This document shows, piece after piece, positions 1 to 8,495 of a stretch of DNA of 64,000 nucleotides. The position numbers and the translations under genes were made by a program. The first letter of the stretch is position 1. Every line of letters begins with the position of its first letter. Origin of the DNA: Planosporangium flavigriseum (GTDB lineage Bacteria; Actinomycetota; Actinomycetes; Mycobacteriales; Micromonosporaceae). The stretch spans positions 248,001 to 312,000 of the forward strand of contig NZ_JAATVW010000004.1 of NCBI RefSeq assembly GCF_011947225.1, read 5' to 3'. Below the pieces are notes generated by a model, which was given only the letters and a program-made list of their open reading frames with translations, did no database searches and was not told the origin of the DNA.

Positions 1-819
1 ATGCTCGGCCTCGCCACGGCCGCCAAGTTCTACCCGCTCCTGCTGGTGGGTGCGCTGTTCGCGCTGGCGCTGCGTACCGCCCGCTGGCGGGAGCTCGTCA
101 CCACCGTGAGTACGGCGCTGCTCACGTGGGTCGCTGTCAACGCACCCGTGGCGTTGCTGTACCCCGCGTCATGGCGCGAGTTCTTCCGCCTCAACAGCAC
201 GCGCGGCATCGACTGGGGCACCCTCTGGTATATCGGGGAGCATTTCCCGCTCGGCGGAGACCGGTACGGGCTCGCCCCGTTCCAGGCGCTCGACCGCCAA
301 CCAGATCACGGCACCCTCAACACGCTTTACCTCATGCTGTTCGTGATCGCCTGCATCGGCATCCTGGTACTCGCCATCGGCGCTCCGCGGCGTCCGCGCC
401 TCGCCCAGTTGGCGTTTCTGATCGTGGCGGCGTTCCTGGTCACCGGCAAGGTGTGGTCGCAGCAGTACGTGCTCTGGCTGCTGCCGCTGGCGATCCTCGC
501 CCGGCCCCGGTGGGGCGCGTTCCTCGCGTGGCAGTTCGCTGAGGTCGCGTACTTCGTGGCGTTCTATGGCGAGTTGATGAACGCCACCGGGCGGGCCGTC
601 TTTCCCGAGTGGGTCTTCGTGCTGGCGTCGATCCTGCGCCTGGTGACGGTCTGCGTGATGATCGGATTCGTGGTGCGCGACATCCTGCGGCCGGAGCGCG
701 ATCCGGTGCGCCAGACGTACGCGGACGACCCCGATGGCGGCGAGTTCGACGGTGCCCCGGACGTCTTCGGACGGCGCCGGACAGCGTCGGACAGTCCACC
801 GGCGCCGGCGACCGCCTGA
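1..819 (+). CDS. Polytopic membrane protein, GT87/DUF2029-like glycosyltransferase (C-terminal part)
   Basis: The 272 visible residues carry about six hydrophobic segments separated by short loops, and the remark-worthy aromatic loop around residues 70-80 (GIDWGTLWYIGEH) precedes them, as in GT-C type polyprenyl-phosphate-dependent mannosyltransferases (DUF2029/GT87). The last 45 residues are hydrophilic and probably cytoplasmic. GT87 proteins are usually 400 or more residues with an N-terminal Asp-bearing loop; that part is absent here, so the gene almost certainly begins left of the window and the ATG at base 1 is an internal codon. Substrate cannot be told. It is followed tail-to-tail by another membrane protein with only 13 bases between stops. 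Confidence 0.7.
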   Translation: MLGLATAAKFYPLLLVGALFALALRTARWRELVTTVSTALLTWVAVNAPVALLYPASWREFFRLNSTRGIDWGTLWYIGEHFPLGGDRYGLAPFQALDRQPDHGTLNTLYLMLFVIACIGILVLAIGAPRRPRLAQLAFLIVAAFLVTGKVWSQQYVLWLLPLAILARPRWGAFLAWQFAEVAYFVAFYGELMNATGRAVFPEWVFVLASILRLVTVCVMIGFVVRDILRPERDPVRQTYADDPDGGEFDGAPDVFGRRRTASDSPPAPATA

Positions 820-832
820 GAGATCCGTACCG

Positions 833-2785
833 CTACGGGTTGAGCGTGTAGATCACCAGGTTGCCGCGCTCTTCCCGAGTGATGCCGAGGGTGTCGATGT
901 CGGCGGCGTCATGCATCGGGTCGGCGGCCCGGTCGCGGAGGACCACCACCGTGCGTACGCCTGCGGCCCGCAGTTGGTCGATGCTCTCCGGGGCGGGGAA
1001 CTTGTCCCCCGCGGCGCGAAGTTCGGCCTGGCGCGGCGGCTCGTACCCGCTCAGCCCGTTGACCATCGTCGGGAAGCCGGCGGTGCTCCACAGCATGTAC
1101 AGCTCGTCGGCGTTCGCGGTGGGGCTCGGGTGACTGGCTAGCGCCAGCACCGAGCTGGGCACCTTGTACGGCAGCACCAGCAGCGGCCCCCGTAGCTGGG
1201 CGAAGCCGGCGGGCGGGGCCGGCACCACCGGGTGCGGCATCTTGTTGACGCCCTCGGCCACGACGAGCGCCAGCGGCACGAGGGCGGCGATGCGCAGCAG
1301 CGCCTCGGGCCGACCGGGAACCCGGGTGCCGCGTGCCTCGACCCCGCGCCGGGCGAATCCGGTGAGGCAGCCGGCCGCGAGGATGCCGAGTAGCAGGGTG
1401 GTCCAGAGGATCAGCCGGCCTGGCGTACGCACGGCGTTGAAGCCCGGCAGATGGTAGAGCGCCACGTAACCGGCCTGGCCGCGGAGTGGTCCGTTGGTGC
1501 CGAGCGCGCAGATCAGCGTGACCGCCACTCCCGCCGCGAGCAGGATGCGGGCACGCACCGACCAGGCCGAGACGACCAGGCCGGCCAGTGCCAGTCCGAT
1601 CAGTGTGAAGCCGGGTAGTAGCGCCATTTCCGGCGCGAAGGGCAGGCTCTCGCGGACGCCCGCGTGCGGCGATCCCCAGAGCAGCGACTCCGGCGGGGCG
1701 ATGAGGAAGCCGCGCAGGGGCGGGGAGAAGGCCTTGACGTCCGCGATGGTGCGCTGCACCTGTGGGTAGGTGCGCAGGAGCTGAAGGTAGGGGTACGTCA
1801 TGAGGCCCGTGACGGCCAGGAACACGGCGCCGCCGATCAGGTTGAAGATCACGGCGCGGCGCGGCAGCCGCCAGCGGCGCAGCAGCCAGGCGAGCGCGCC
1901 GACGAGGACGCAGCCGGCCAGCACGTATCCGAAGGCGATGCCGATCCCGAAGCCGAGCGTGATCTGCCAGGCGGCCACCAACCAGCCGGCGATGATCCAG
2001 CGTGGACGGACCCGGTCGCGCCGGTAGCCGTCCCGCAGGGAGAGGCCGTGGCCCCGCGCCAGCATCGCCAGGGCGAGCACGATGCCGCCGCTGGACATGA
2101 TGTGCAGATGGCCGGCCTGGCCGTAGCGCCACGGTGCGTACGCGAAGGCCACCCCGGCCACCGTCGCGCCGACCCGGTTGGCGCCGAACTGGCGGACCAA
2201 CGCGTACGCACCGACCGACGCGAGCGCGAACGCGAAGACGAACAGCACGTTGTACCGGATGATCGCGGCTACCCAGCCGGTGCCGATCAGGCTGGCTGGC
2301 AGGTACCCGAGCAGGGAGTCGCTGAACGCCAGGCTGTACCGGTTGGGAAAGAACGCGTTGGTGTGCCACAACTGGGTCGGGTCGTGGCTGACGGCATGGC
2401 CCGACCAGGACAGGATCCAGGCCACCAGCGAAGGATCGCCGAGATCCTCGGGCAGCGTGTCCCCCGCCCGCAGTGCCGCGGGCCAGGTCATGGCCACCGA
2501 CAGCAGGACGCTCAGGAAGCTGACGACGCTCCATTCGTGGCGCAGCACCGCGCCCGCCTGACCGGCCCAGCGCCGGGCCCGGCCAGGCGGCCGAAGCGGT
2601 TGCGGCGCGAAGGTCTCCCACGGGTCGGTGGAGATGCCGCTGTCCACAGTGGCCGACGCTGCGGTCCTGTCGGAAGCGGCCGGTGCCGCGTCCTGCTCCG
2701 GCGCCACCGCGGCGTCCCCGTCCCCCACGCTCGCCTCCGGCCGCTCGGCCTGCGCCGAACCCCCTTGGTCACGATCGCCGTTCAT
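833..2785 (-). CDS. Large polytopic membrane protein, GT-C-like
   Basis: A 650-residue protein with about 110 hydrophilic, Asp/Ala-rich N-terminal residues, then roughly ten to twelve membrane spans and a C-terminal extracytoplasmic domain of about 130 residues. The first loop after TM1 contains acidic residues (PEDLGDPSL), as in GT-C glycosyltransferases where an Asp in loop 1 is catalytic; later the loop AYAPWRYGQAGHLH resembles the same class. The ATG at 2785 is chosen because the frame upstream runs into the end of the nfo gene; it leaves a 29-base gap. Same strand and spacing suggest co-transcription with nfo. I do not recognise a named family with certainty; a glycosyltransferase or YfhO-like role is inference. 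Confidence 0.7.
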   Translation of the reverse strand: MNGDRDQGGSAQAERPEASVGDGDAAVAPEQDAAPAASDRTAASATVDSGISTDPWETFAPQPLRPPGRARRWAGQAGAVLRHEWSVVSFLSVLLSVAMTWPAALRAGDTLPEDLGDPSLVAWILSWSGHAVSHDPTQLWHTNAFFPNRYSLAFSDSLLGYLPASLIGTGWVAAIIRYNVLFVFAFALASVGAYALVRQFGANRVGATVAGVAFAYAPWRYGQAGHLHIMSSGGIVLALAMLARGHGLSLRDGYRRDRVRPRWIIAGWLVAAWQITLGFGIGIAFGYVLAGCVLVGALAWLLRRWRLPRRAVIFNLIGGAVFLAVTGLMTYPYLQLLRTYPQVQRTIADVKAFSPPLRGFLIAPPESLLWGSPHAGVRESLPFAPEMALLPGFTLIGLALAGLVVSAWSVRARILLAAGVAVTLICALGTNGPLRGQAGYVALYHLPGFNAVRTPGRLILWTTLLLGILAAGCLTGFARRGVEARGTRVPGRPEALLRIAALVPLALVVAEGVNKMPHPVVPAPPAGFAQLRGPLLVLPYKVPSSVLALASHPSPTANADELYMLWSTAGFPTMVNGLSGYEPPRQAELRAAGDKFPAPESIDQLRAAGVRTVVVLRDRAADPMHDAADIDTLGITREERGNLVIYTLNP

Positions 2786-2814
2786 AGCCGCCTCAAGTCC
2801 GAGCCGTCCGCGAG

Positions 2815-3585
2815 TCAGAGCCGTTCGCGCAGCAATGCGATGTCTGCGGCCTGTCCCTCCACGCCGCCGGGGGTCTCCACGACGGCCGGGCAACCGGCCG
2901 CACGGATCACCGCGACGAGCAGATCAGGGTCGATCGTGCCCTGTCCGAGGTTCGTGTGTCTGTCCCGTCCCGAGTTGAACGTGTCCCGAGAGTCGTTGGC
3001 GTGGATGAGGTCGATCCGTCCGGTGATCGCCTTGACCCGCTCGACGATGCCCAACAGTTCCTCGCCGCCGGCGTAGGCGTGGCAGGTGTCCAGGCAGAAT
3101 CCGACCTCGTACGCCCCGATCGCATCCCACAGGCGAGCGAGAGCGTCGAAGCGGCGGGCACACGCGTTGTCGCCGCCGGCGGTGTTCTCGATGAGGATTC
3201 GCGTGGCGAATCCGCCGGACTCCGCCGCGTACGCGAAGGTCTTGCGCCAGTTGTCGAAGCCTTTCGCGATGTCGTCGCCCTTGTTGACGTGACCGCCGTG
3301 CACGATGAGCCCCCGTGCTCCGAGGTCGGCAGCGACGCTGGCGTGGGCCATCAGGAGCTTGCGGCTGGGGATCCGGATGCGGTTGTTGAGCGTCGCCACG
3401 TTGATGACGTATGGCGCGTGGATGAACACGTCGACGTCGCTGTCGCGCAGGTCGGCCGCGTCCGGGCGAGTCTCGGGTGAGGCCCAACCCTGCGGGTCTG
3501 AAAGGAAGAACTGGACGACGTCAGCTGACCTCGCGGCGGCGCCGGCGAGCGGGTCGGCTGAGTCGAGGTGTGCCCCGATACGCAT
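2815..3585 (-). CDS. nfo: Deoxyribonuclease IV (AP endonuclease, family 2)
   Basis: This 256-residue TIM-barrel enzyme cleaves the phosphodiester 5' of abasic sites in base excision repair, using three metal ions. The metal ligands of the family are visible in order: H6 (GAHL), H56 (HAPY), H96 (VHGGH), E133 (IENTAG), D166 and H169 (CLDTCHAY), H195 (HANDS), D208/H210 (DRHTN) and a late Glu in VETPGG. Length is slightly below the usual 270-285. It starts at ATG 3585 and is divergent from the secreted-protein gene at 3706, leaving about 120 bases for two promoters. The downstream membrane gene follows closely. Assignment to endonuclease IV rather than another xylose-isomerase-like TIM barrel rests on the complete ligand set. 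Confidence 0.93.
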   Translation of the reverse strand: MRIGAHLDSADPLAGAAARSADVVQFFLSDPQGWASPETRPDAADLRDSDVDVFIHAPYVINVATLNNRIRIPSRKLLMAHASVAADLGARGLIVHGGHVNKGDDIAKGFDNWRKTFAYAAESGGFATRILIENTAGGDNACARRFDALARLWDAIGAYEVGFCLDTCHAYAGGEELLGIVERVKAITGRIDLIHANDSRDTFNSGRDRHTNLGQGTIDPDLLVAVIRAAGCPAVVETPGGVEGQAADIALLRERL

Positions 3586-3705
3586 GCGGCGAGCCTACGA
3601 CGCCCCAGTGACATCGCCGCGTGCGTCACCGCCGCAGCGGACTCGTCGTTAGAACGGGCGAGCAGACCGAGATCCGCGCGGCATCGGCTTCCGGTGCGCC
3701 CGAAG

Positions 3706-4602
3706 ATGTGGATGGCGAAGTTGTCTGGACACCGAAGGACCGCGGGCGTGGCGACCGTGCTCGCTGCGGCGGCGCTTGTTGCCGGTCCGCTCCTTCACTC
3801 GCCAGCCGCGTACGCCGAGAACGGCGGCAAGGAGCGCCGCAACGGCAGCCAGGTGGACGGGCAGACGGTCAGCTTCACCGGCGGAAGCGTACTCAGCATG
3901 CTCCTGTGCCGGTCGGAGCCGAGTGAGCGCCGGTTGACGGTTCCCGCGCAGTCACGGGTCATGTTCGTCAACAGGCTGGGTCAGAAGGCGACGCTGCGCG
4001 TCAACGGCAAGGCGCTGGTCGAGGTGGGACCGAACCAGGCAGCGCCGCTGCTGTTCCACTACGGGCCGGTCTCGGTCTCGATGACCTTCGCCTGCGGGAC
4101 CAATGTTGTCGAGCAGTTCTCCGCGACGTCGATCTCGGTCACGCCAGCGCGACAGCCGGAGACGCCCCGCATCGCCGCCCCCCAGCCGGCGGTGAGCCCG
4201 ACGCCCTCGGCCACGCCCAGCGCGCAGGTGAAGGCCGGTACCAGCCGCTCGGGTCGAGGCGTGCTGTCGCCGGCCCAGCCCAGCACCGGTGCCCTCGCAA
4301 CCGTCACCGCTGATTCGCCCACGGCCACCCGTTCGCGCGCCGGTGCTGTGCCGTCCACCGCAGCCTCCTCGTCCGGTGTCCCGTTGGCGGCGGGGCTGTC
4401 GGCCGCCGGCGGTGGCGACGACTCCGGCAAGGGCGGTGGCAACGCGGTCGTCGTCGAGCCGTTGGTGCTGATGTCCGGTACGCCGAGGGACACGTTGTCG
4501 GGGGTACTGGCCCTGGTTGCCGCCGTTTGCGTCATATGCGTGACGATCGCAGTGATGAGGGCTATCATCACAAAAAGAACAAACCAAACGTATTACGCGT
4601 AA
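3706..4602 (+). CDS. Secreted, membrane-anchored surface protein with Ser/Thr/Pro stalk
   Basis: A 298-residue protein with an N-terminal signal sequence (GVATVLAAAALVAGPLL, cleavage likely after AYA), a compact domain of about 110 residues with two Cys (LLCRSE, FACGTN) that could form a disulfide, a Ser/Thr/Pro/Ala-rich stalk of about 110 residues and a C-terminal TM helix (LALVAAVCVICVTIAVM) ending in a short basic tail. The folded part looks beta-rich and somewhat cupredoxin-like, without a full copper site; this is weak inference. Start chosen at ATG 3706 because the frame upstream overlaps nfo; ATG 3712 is equally possible. The last 30 codons are noticeably AT-richer than the rest. Function unknown. 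Confidence 0.7.
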   Translation: MWMAKLSGHRRTAGVATVLAAAALVAGPLLHSPAAYAENGGKERRNGSQVDGQTVSFTGGSVLSMLLCRSEPSERRLTVPAQSRVMFVNRLGQKATLRVNGKALVEVGPNQAAPLLFHYGPVSVSMTFACGTNVVEQFSATSISVTPARQPETPRIAAPQPAVSPTPSATPSAQVKAGTSRSGRGVLSPAQPSTGALATVTADSPTATRSRAGAVPSTAASSSGVPLAAGLSAAGGGDDSGKGGGNAVVVEPLVLMSGTPRDTLSGVLALVAAVCVICVTIAVMRAIITKRTNQTYYA

Positions 4603-4705
4603 GGCTCATATAGCTCCGCGGGGCGCCTGTCCCTCTTGCTGGTGTGGTCGTTCCTCCCCAGGTCCCACCCTAGGAATCCGGACGAGGGGCCCCGCGGTTT
4701 TCTCC

Positions 4706-4739
4706 CGGAGATCGGTCGGCCTGTGCCGGCCGATCTCCG
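4706..4739 (+). terminator. Rho-independent-like hairpin
   Basis: CGGAGATCGG pairs with CCGATCTCCG at the far end, then after one T:G position CGGC pairs with GCCG around a CTGT loop, giving a 15-position stem followed by TTT. It lies about 100 bases after the secreted-protein gene and upstream of the likely rpsF promoter, so it probably ends the former's transcript. Confidence 0.6.
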
Positions 4740-4780
4740 TTTGGTAGCGGCCCTGTTCCATGCCTCGTGGACCGAGCCGC

Positions 4781-4854
4781 TATCCTTGACCGGTTCACCG
4801 GCCCTCAGCGCCGGTGAACAGACGCACGACCTCCTGCCACGGAAGGACCGTGGC
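4781..4854 (+). promoter_or_regulatory. Structured 5' leader of the rpsF operon with putative promoter
   Basis: TATCCT at 4781-4786 is a plausible -10 box; transcription would start near 4792. Immediately after it lie two perfect hairpins: GTTCACCGG (4793-4801) with CCGGTGAAC (4811-4819), and GCCACGG (4836-4842) with CCGTGGC (4848-4854). Many bacteria autoregulate rpsF through an S6:S18-binding leader RNA containing a conserved CCG; this leader is placed correctly for that role and holds CCGG in the stem, but I cannot confirm a consensus match by eye. The strong ribosome binding site AGGAGGTG at 4866-4873 follows. Confidence 0.45.
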
Positions 4855-4880
4855 CGCCAGACCAGAGGAGGTGAGCAGTC

Positions 4881-5171
4881 TTGCGTCATTACGAAGTCAT
4901 GGTGATCCTCGACGGCAGTCTCGAGGAGCGCACCGTCGCCCCGTCGCTCGACACGTATCTCAACGTGATCCGGACTTCGGGTGGCTCGGTGGAGAAGCTC
5001 GACGTGTGGGGCCGCCGGCGCCTCGCGTACGAGATCAACAAGAAGACCGAGGGCATCTACGCCGTCATCGACCTGCAGGCGAACCCGCAGGCGGTGGCCG
5101 AGCTGGACCGTCAGCTGCGACTCAACGAGTCCGTGCTGCGCACCAAGGTGATTCGGCCGGAAGTCCGCTAG
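4881..5171 (+). CDS. rpsF: 30S ribosomal protein bS6
   Basis: A 96-residue protein that binds the central domain of 16S rRNA as a heterodimer with bS18. The N-terminal [10 protein letters not shown] and the later [13 protein letters not shown] block are typical of bS6. The start is a TTG at 4881, seven bases after a near-perfect AGGAGGTG Shine-Dalgarno (4866-4873); no ATG or GTG in frame sits better. It heads rpsF-ssb-rpsR-rplI, an order conserved in most bacteria. The C-terminus ends soon after the core fold without the acidic tail seen in some phyla. A TTG start in a strongly expressed ribosomal gene may be part of its expression control. Confidence 0.97.
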   Translation: MRHYEVMVILDGSLEERTVAPSLDTYLNVIRTSGGSVEKLDVWGRRRLAYEINKKTEGIYAVIDLQANPQAVAELDRQLRLNESVLRTKVIRPEVR

Positions 5172-5209
5172 GACCTTTTCCGGCAAGCCCGATCCCGCTC
5201 CGGGTCAAA

Positions 5210-5229
5210 CTGTCACACCTTGGTGACAG
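5210..5229 (+). other. Intercistronic hairpin between rpsF and ssb
   Basis: CTGTCAC at 5210-5216 pairs perfectly with GTGACAG at 5223-5229 around a six-base loop. No T-run follows, so it is more likely an RNA-processing or stability element, or a protein-binding dyad, than a terminator. It lies 39 bases before the ssb start. Confidence 0.4.
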
Positions 5230-5268
5230 GGTGAGCCCGAACAGCCGAATGCGCGCGAGGAGCGACCC

Positions 5269-5796
5269 ATGGCAGGAGAAACGATCATTACGGTCGTCGG
5301 CAATCTGACCGATGACCCCGAGCTCCGCTTCACCCCGTCGGGTGCGGCGGTGGCCAAGTTCCGTGTCGCGTCGACCCCGCGCACTCTTGACCGGGCGACC
5401 GGCGAGTGGAAGGACGGCGAGCCGCTCTTCCTGGCGTGCAACATCTGGCGTCAGGCGGCGGAGAACGTGGCCGAGTCGCTGCAGCGCGGCGCCCGGGTGA
5501 TCGTCACCGGCCGACTGCGCCAGCGGTCGTACGAGACGCGCGAGGGCGAGAAGCGCACAGTCATGGAGCTGGAGGTCGACGAGATCGGCCCCTCGCTGCG
5601 GTACGCCACGGCGAAGGTGCAGAAGATGTCGCGCAGCTCCGGCGGTGGCGGCTTCGGCGCCTCCAGCGGTGGTAGTGGTGGTGGCAACCGGGGAGGCGGC
5701 GGTGGTTACGCCGACGACCCGTGGGCCAGTGCCACGCCGGCCGGTGGTGACGGCGGCGGATCGGGCTCCTCCTTCGACGAAGAGCCCCCGTTCTAA
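5269..5796 (+). CDS. ssb: Single-stranded DNA-binding protein
   Basis: A 175-residue SSB. Residues 1-115 form the OB fold, beginning [20 protein letters not shown], which binds ssDNA as a tetramer in replication, repair and recombination. Residues 120-165 are a Gly-rich flexible linker ([11 protein letters not shown]), and the C-terminal tip FDEEPPF is the acidic peptide that docks partner proteins. Start ATG 5269 has GAGGAGCG just upstream. The stop codon overlaps an in-frame ATG for rpsR, although the better rpsR start lies further down. Location between rpsF and rpsR is the standard arrangement, so it is co-transcribed with the ribosomal genes. Confidence 0.97.
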   Translation: MAGETIITVVGNLTDDPELRFTPSGAAVAKFRVASTPRTLDRATGEWKDGEPLFLACNIWRQAAENVAESLQRGARVIVTGRLRQRSYETREGEKRTVMELEVDEIGPSLRYATAKVQKMSRSSGGGGFGASSGGSGGGNRGGGGGYADDPWASATPAGGDGGGSGSSFDEEPPF

Positions 5797-5816
5797 TGGC
5801 ATTTGGAGCACGAAAG

Positions 5817-6056
5817 ATGGCGAAGGCTGCGGCACTGCGCAAGCCCAAGAAGAAGGTGAATCCTCTCGACAAGGAGAGCATCACCTACATCGACTACAAG
5901 GACACTGCGCTGCTGCGCAAGTTCATCTCCGACCGCGGCAAGATCCGCGCTCGGCGGGTGACCGGCGTAAGCGCTCAGCAGCAGCGGCAGATCGCCCGCG
6001 CGGTCAAGAACGCCCGCGAAATGGCGCTCCTGCCGTACACCACCACGACCCGCTGA
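5817..6056 (+). CDS. rpsR: 30S ribosomal protein bS18
   Basis: A 79-residue bS18, partner of bS6 on the 30S platform. Diagnostic segments are [23 protein letters not shown] and [18 protein letters not shown]. The ATG at 5817 is chosen because [13 protein letters not shown] is the usual actinobacterial N-terminus and GGAG lies 11 bases upstream; an ATG at 5796 overlapping the ssb stop would add seven atypical residues. No CxxC zinc motif is present, so this looks like the zinc-independent (C-minus) form, although many actinobacteria carry both kinds and the zinc-binding copy could be elsewhere. rplI follows after 13 bases. Confidence 0.95.
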   Translation: MAKAAALRKPKKKVNPLDKESITYIDYKDTALLRKFISDRGKIRARRVTGVSAQQQRQIARAVKNAREMALLPYTTTTR

Positions 6057-6069
6057 GAGGAGGGCCGAC

Positions 6070-6519
6070 GTGAAGATCATCCTTACCCAGGAGGTGTCGG
6101 GCCTCGGCACTCCCGGCGACATCGTGGAGGTCAAGGGCGGCTACGGCCGCAACTACCTGATCCCCCAGGGCTACGCGATCCCGTGGACCCGTGGCGCGGA
6201 GAAGCAGATCGACGTGATCAAGCGGGCCCGGGCGGCCCGCGAGGTCCGCGACCTCGACCACGCCAACGAGATCAGGTCCAGCCTGGAGAACCTGTCCGTC
6301 CAGCTGCCGGTACGCGCCGGCCAGGGCGGCCGGCTCTACGGCTCGGTCACGCCGGCCGAGGTCACGGCGGCTGTCAAGCGCGCCGGCGGCCCCGACCTGG
6401 ACAAGCGCCGGCTCGAGCTGCCCGGCCAGATCAAGTCCACCGGTGACTACAAGGTGCAGATCCGTCTGCACCCCGAGGTTGCGGCGGCATTCACGCTGCG
6501 CGTGGTGGCCGAGAAGTAG
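6070..6519 (+). CDS. rplI: 50S ribosomal protein bL9
   Basis: A 149-residue bL9. The N-terminal rRNA-binding domain (MKIILTQEVSGLGTPGDIVEVKGGYGRNYLIPQG) is followed by the long connecting helix (residues about 40-75) and a C-terminal domain. bL9 binds domain V of 23S rRNA at the base of the L1 stalk and helps frame maintenance. GTG start at 6070 with GAGAGGAGGG immediately upstream. It is the last gene of the rpsF operon and is followed by a strong hairpin. Confidence 0.97.
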   Translation: MKIILTQEVSGLGTPGDIVEVKGGYGRNYLIPQGYAIPWTRGAEKQIDVIKRARAAREVRDLDHANEIRSSLENLSVQLPVRAGQGGRLYGSVTPAEVTAAVKRAGGPDLDKRRLELPGQIKSTGDYKVQIRLHPEVAAAFTLRVVAEK

Positions 6520-6536
6520 GCCCTGCGACAACGCGG

Positions 6537-6570
6537 AAACGGGCGGTGCGTACCTACGCACCGCCCGTTT
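6537..6570. terminator. Bidirectional intrinsic terminator after rplI
   Basis: AAACGGGCGGTGCGTA (6537-6552) pairs perfectly with TACGCACCGCCCGTTT (6555-6570), a 16-bp stem with the tip CC. A run of Ts ends the right arm and As begin the left arm, so it works in both directions. It separates the rpsF operon from the convergent gene ending at 6582. Confidence 0.85.
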
Positions 6571-6581
6571 TCCATGCCTGA

Positions 6582-8495
6582 TCATGTGCTGTTGAGGACC
6601 GTGAACAGGACGGTCGCCACCCCGCCGCCCACGACCGCCGCGGCGAAGCCGACCGTCGCCGGTCGCCAGAACGGCGTCGCCAACCGGATCAGCAGCGCAA
6701 CGAGGACGCTGAGGACGATCGCGACGCCGACCTGAGGCAGGTGCGCGGCGAACGTGGCGAACGCCGCGTCACGCGGAGTGGGGCAGGGCCCGCCGTTCGC
6801 GTCCACGCAGTCGGCCCGCGCGGCGCCGCCCAGGAACATCGCCCACAACAGGAAGGCACCGATCGGCAGGCCGAACCACGCGACCGTGGCGGCGCCGGCG
6901 CCGGCGTAGCCGTACGCGACCTCCTCGACGTCGTCGTCATCGTCCGGGGCGGTCATGCGGCGGCCGACCCGCACCAACTCACCGCGCCCGGCGGAGGCCC
7001 GGGGCGTGATCACATTGTCGACGGCGGTCCGCGGACCGGCATAGGCCGGCGCCCGTCGGACGACGGCCCGCGTCGGCCGCTGCTCGTCATCGTCGTACCC
7101 GTCCGGAGCAGGCCGGCCGGCCCGTGACCCACTCGTGCTGCGCCGTCCGGCCCGGTAGCGTGGCGCGTCGTCGTCATAGCGCGGATACCGGGAACGCTGG
7201 CGCGGTTCCTCGTCGGAGCGGTCGCGGGCCGGATCAGCGAAGCGGTCGGCGTCGACCGCGCGGCGGCTCCCGGCCCGCCACTCGCCGCTGTCGTCACCGC
7301 GACGGTCGGAGGTGACGCTGTGCCGGCCGGAGTCGTACAGCGCCTCGTGATCGAGAATCCGGTCGCGAGCCGCCTCGAGTAGGTCCTTCGGGATCTCACC
7401 GGTGTCTTCGTAACGGCGCACGGTGAAGTTGGGTTGCTCGCCCGTGTCGTCGGTGCTCGGTATCCATCGGCCCCGACTGCGGCTCCAGGAGCCGGCCTCT
7501 GGCGTGATGCCGGTGCGCCACCCGCCGGTGTCGCCACCCTGGGCGCCGACGTCCTTAAGCTCCTGCGGTACCCGCCAGGAGCCGGTGGTTGCCGTGTCCC
7601 CGGTGCGCCAGGTGCCGGTCTCGGTGGGCCACGCCTCCAGACCGGCCGGCTCCGCCGGGCGGGCATAGGCCGCCGTACTGGACTCGTTGGACCCGATGGC
7701 GCGCGGGCCGACCGTACGGATGTCACTCGGGTCGACCTCGATGGTTTCCCGGCTGCGCCACGTCTGCGTGCTCTCGCTGCGCCAGGTCTCGAACTCGGTC
7801 GTCTGCCGCGCCCGCCAGGAGCCCGTATGGGATTCGTCGCGGTAGTGCCGCGAACGTGGCTCCGACGCCCTCCAGTCACGCGGTGAACTCGCCTCGGAGT
7901 TGCTCGCCCGGCCAAGGGAGTCGTCCTCGTAGCCGGCGGGGAGTCCGCGCGGCCCGGCGTCATCATCGAGGATGCCGAGCAGCCCGGGCTGTTCGTCCTG
8001 GACCCGCCGAGCCAACTCCTCCACCGCGCGCCGAGCCGACTCCTCCAGAGCGCGTCGCGAGCGGCGGGGATTCTCCTCGACGCCACGTCCGGAGCGGCGC
8101 GGCTCATCGGCGGGTCGCGACCGACTGTCATAGCCGCCACGGGATGTGATGCCGTAGGACCGCGAGGGCTCGCTGTCGTAAGAGGTGCTGGAGGTGCTCC
8201 ACGGCCGGGAGTCCGCTTCCGCCCCGAACTCGTCGTCGGAGTAGCGCCGGCTGGCTGGGTAACCGTCGTCGCGCTGGTCCTCGACCGGCGCGATCGTCGC
8301 CCAACCCGCCGCGTCCGACCGGGTGCGCGCCGCGGGACCGTCGGCCTGCCGACCGCCTCGATCCCGCCGCCCCGTCAACGGGGTCGGCCGATCGATCGTG
8401 GCGTCACCGAACTCGGCCGCGCTTGACCAGTTGGCCAGCGGCGGTCGGCGGTCTCGCCGTTCGCGTGACCTGTCGCCCTTGTCCCGGTAGCCCAC
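6582..8495 (-). CDS. Disordered Trp-repeat membrane protein of unknown function
   Basis: A 637-residue protein I do not recognise. Residues 1 to about 530 are low-complexity, rich in Arg, Asp, Ser, Gly and Thr and predicted by eye to be disordered. Within them some thirteen Trp occur in short repeats such as GSWRA, ETWRS, QTWRS, GTWRT, GSWRV, GGWRT and GEWRA, spaced about 10-25 residues apart. A stretch around residues 140-170 (RRALEESARRAVEELARRV) may form an amphipathic helix. The last 110 residues hold three TM helices. The start is GTG 8495. It is convergent with rplI and divergent from dnaB, sharing a 388-base upstream region that contains DnaA-box-like sites. Role unknown; a Trp/Arg sticky scaffold or envelope protein is only a guess. 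Confidence 0.7.
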   Translation of the reverse strand: MGYRDKGDRSRERRDRRPPLANWSSAAEFGDATIDRPTPLTGRRDRGGRQADGPAARTRSDAAGWATIAPVEDQRDDGYPASRRYSDDEFGAEADSRPWSTSSTSYDSEPSRSYGITSRGGYDSRSRPADEPRRSGRGVEENPRRSRRALEESARRAVEELARRVQDEQPGLLGILDDDAGPRGLPAGYEDDSLGRASNSEASSPRDWRASEPRSRHYRDESHTGSWRARQTTEFETWRSESTQTWRSRETIEVDPSDIRTVGPRAIGSNESSTAAYARPAEPAGLEAWPTETGTWRTGDTATTGSWRVPQELKDVGAQGGDTGGWRTGITPEAGSWSRSRGRWIPSTDDTGEQPNFTVRRYEDTGEIPKDLLEAARDRILDHEALYDSGRHSVTSDRRGDDSGEWRAGSRRAVDADRFADPARDRSDEEPRQRSRYPRYDDDAPRYRAGRRSTSGSRAGRPAPDGYDDDEQRPTRAVVRRAPAYAGPRTAVDNVITPRASAGRGELVRVGRRMTAPDDDDDVEEVAYGYAGAGAATVAWFGLPIGAFLLWAMFLGGAARADCVDANGGPCPTPRDAAFATFAAHLPQVGVAIVLSVLVALLIRLATPFWRPATVGFAAAVVGGGVATVLFTVLNST

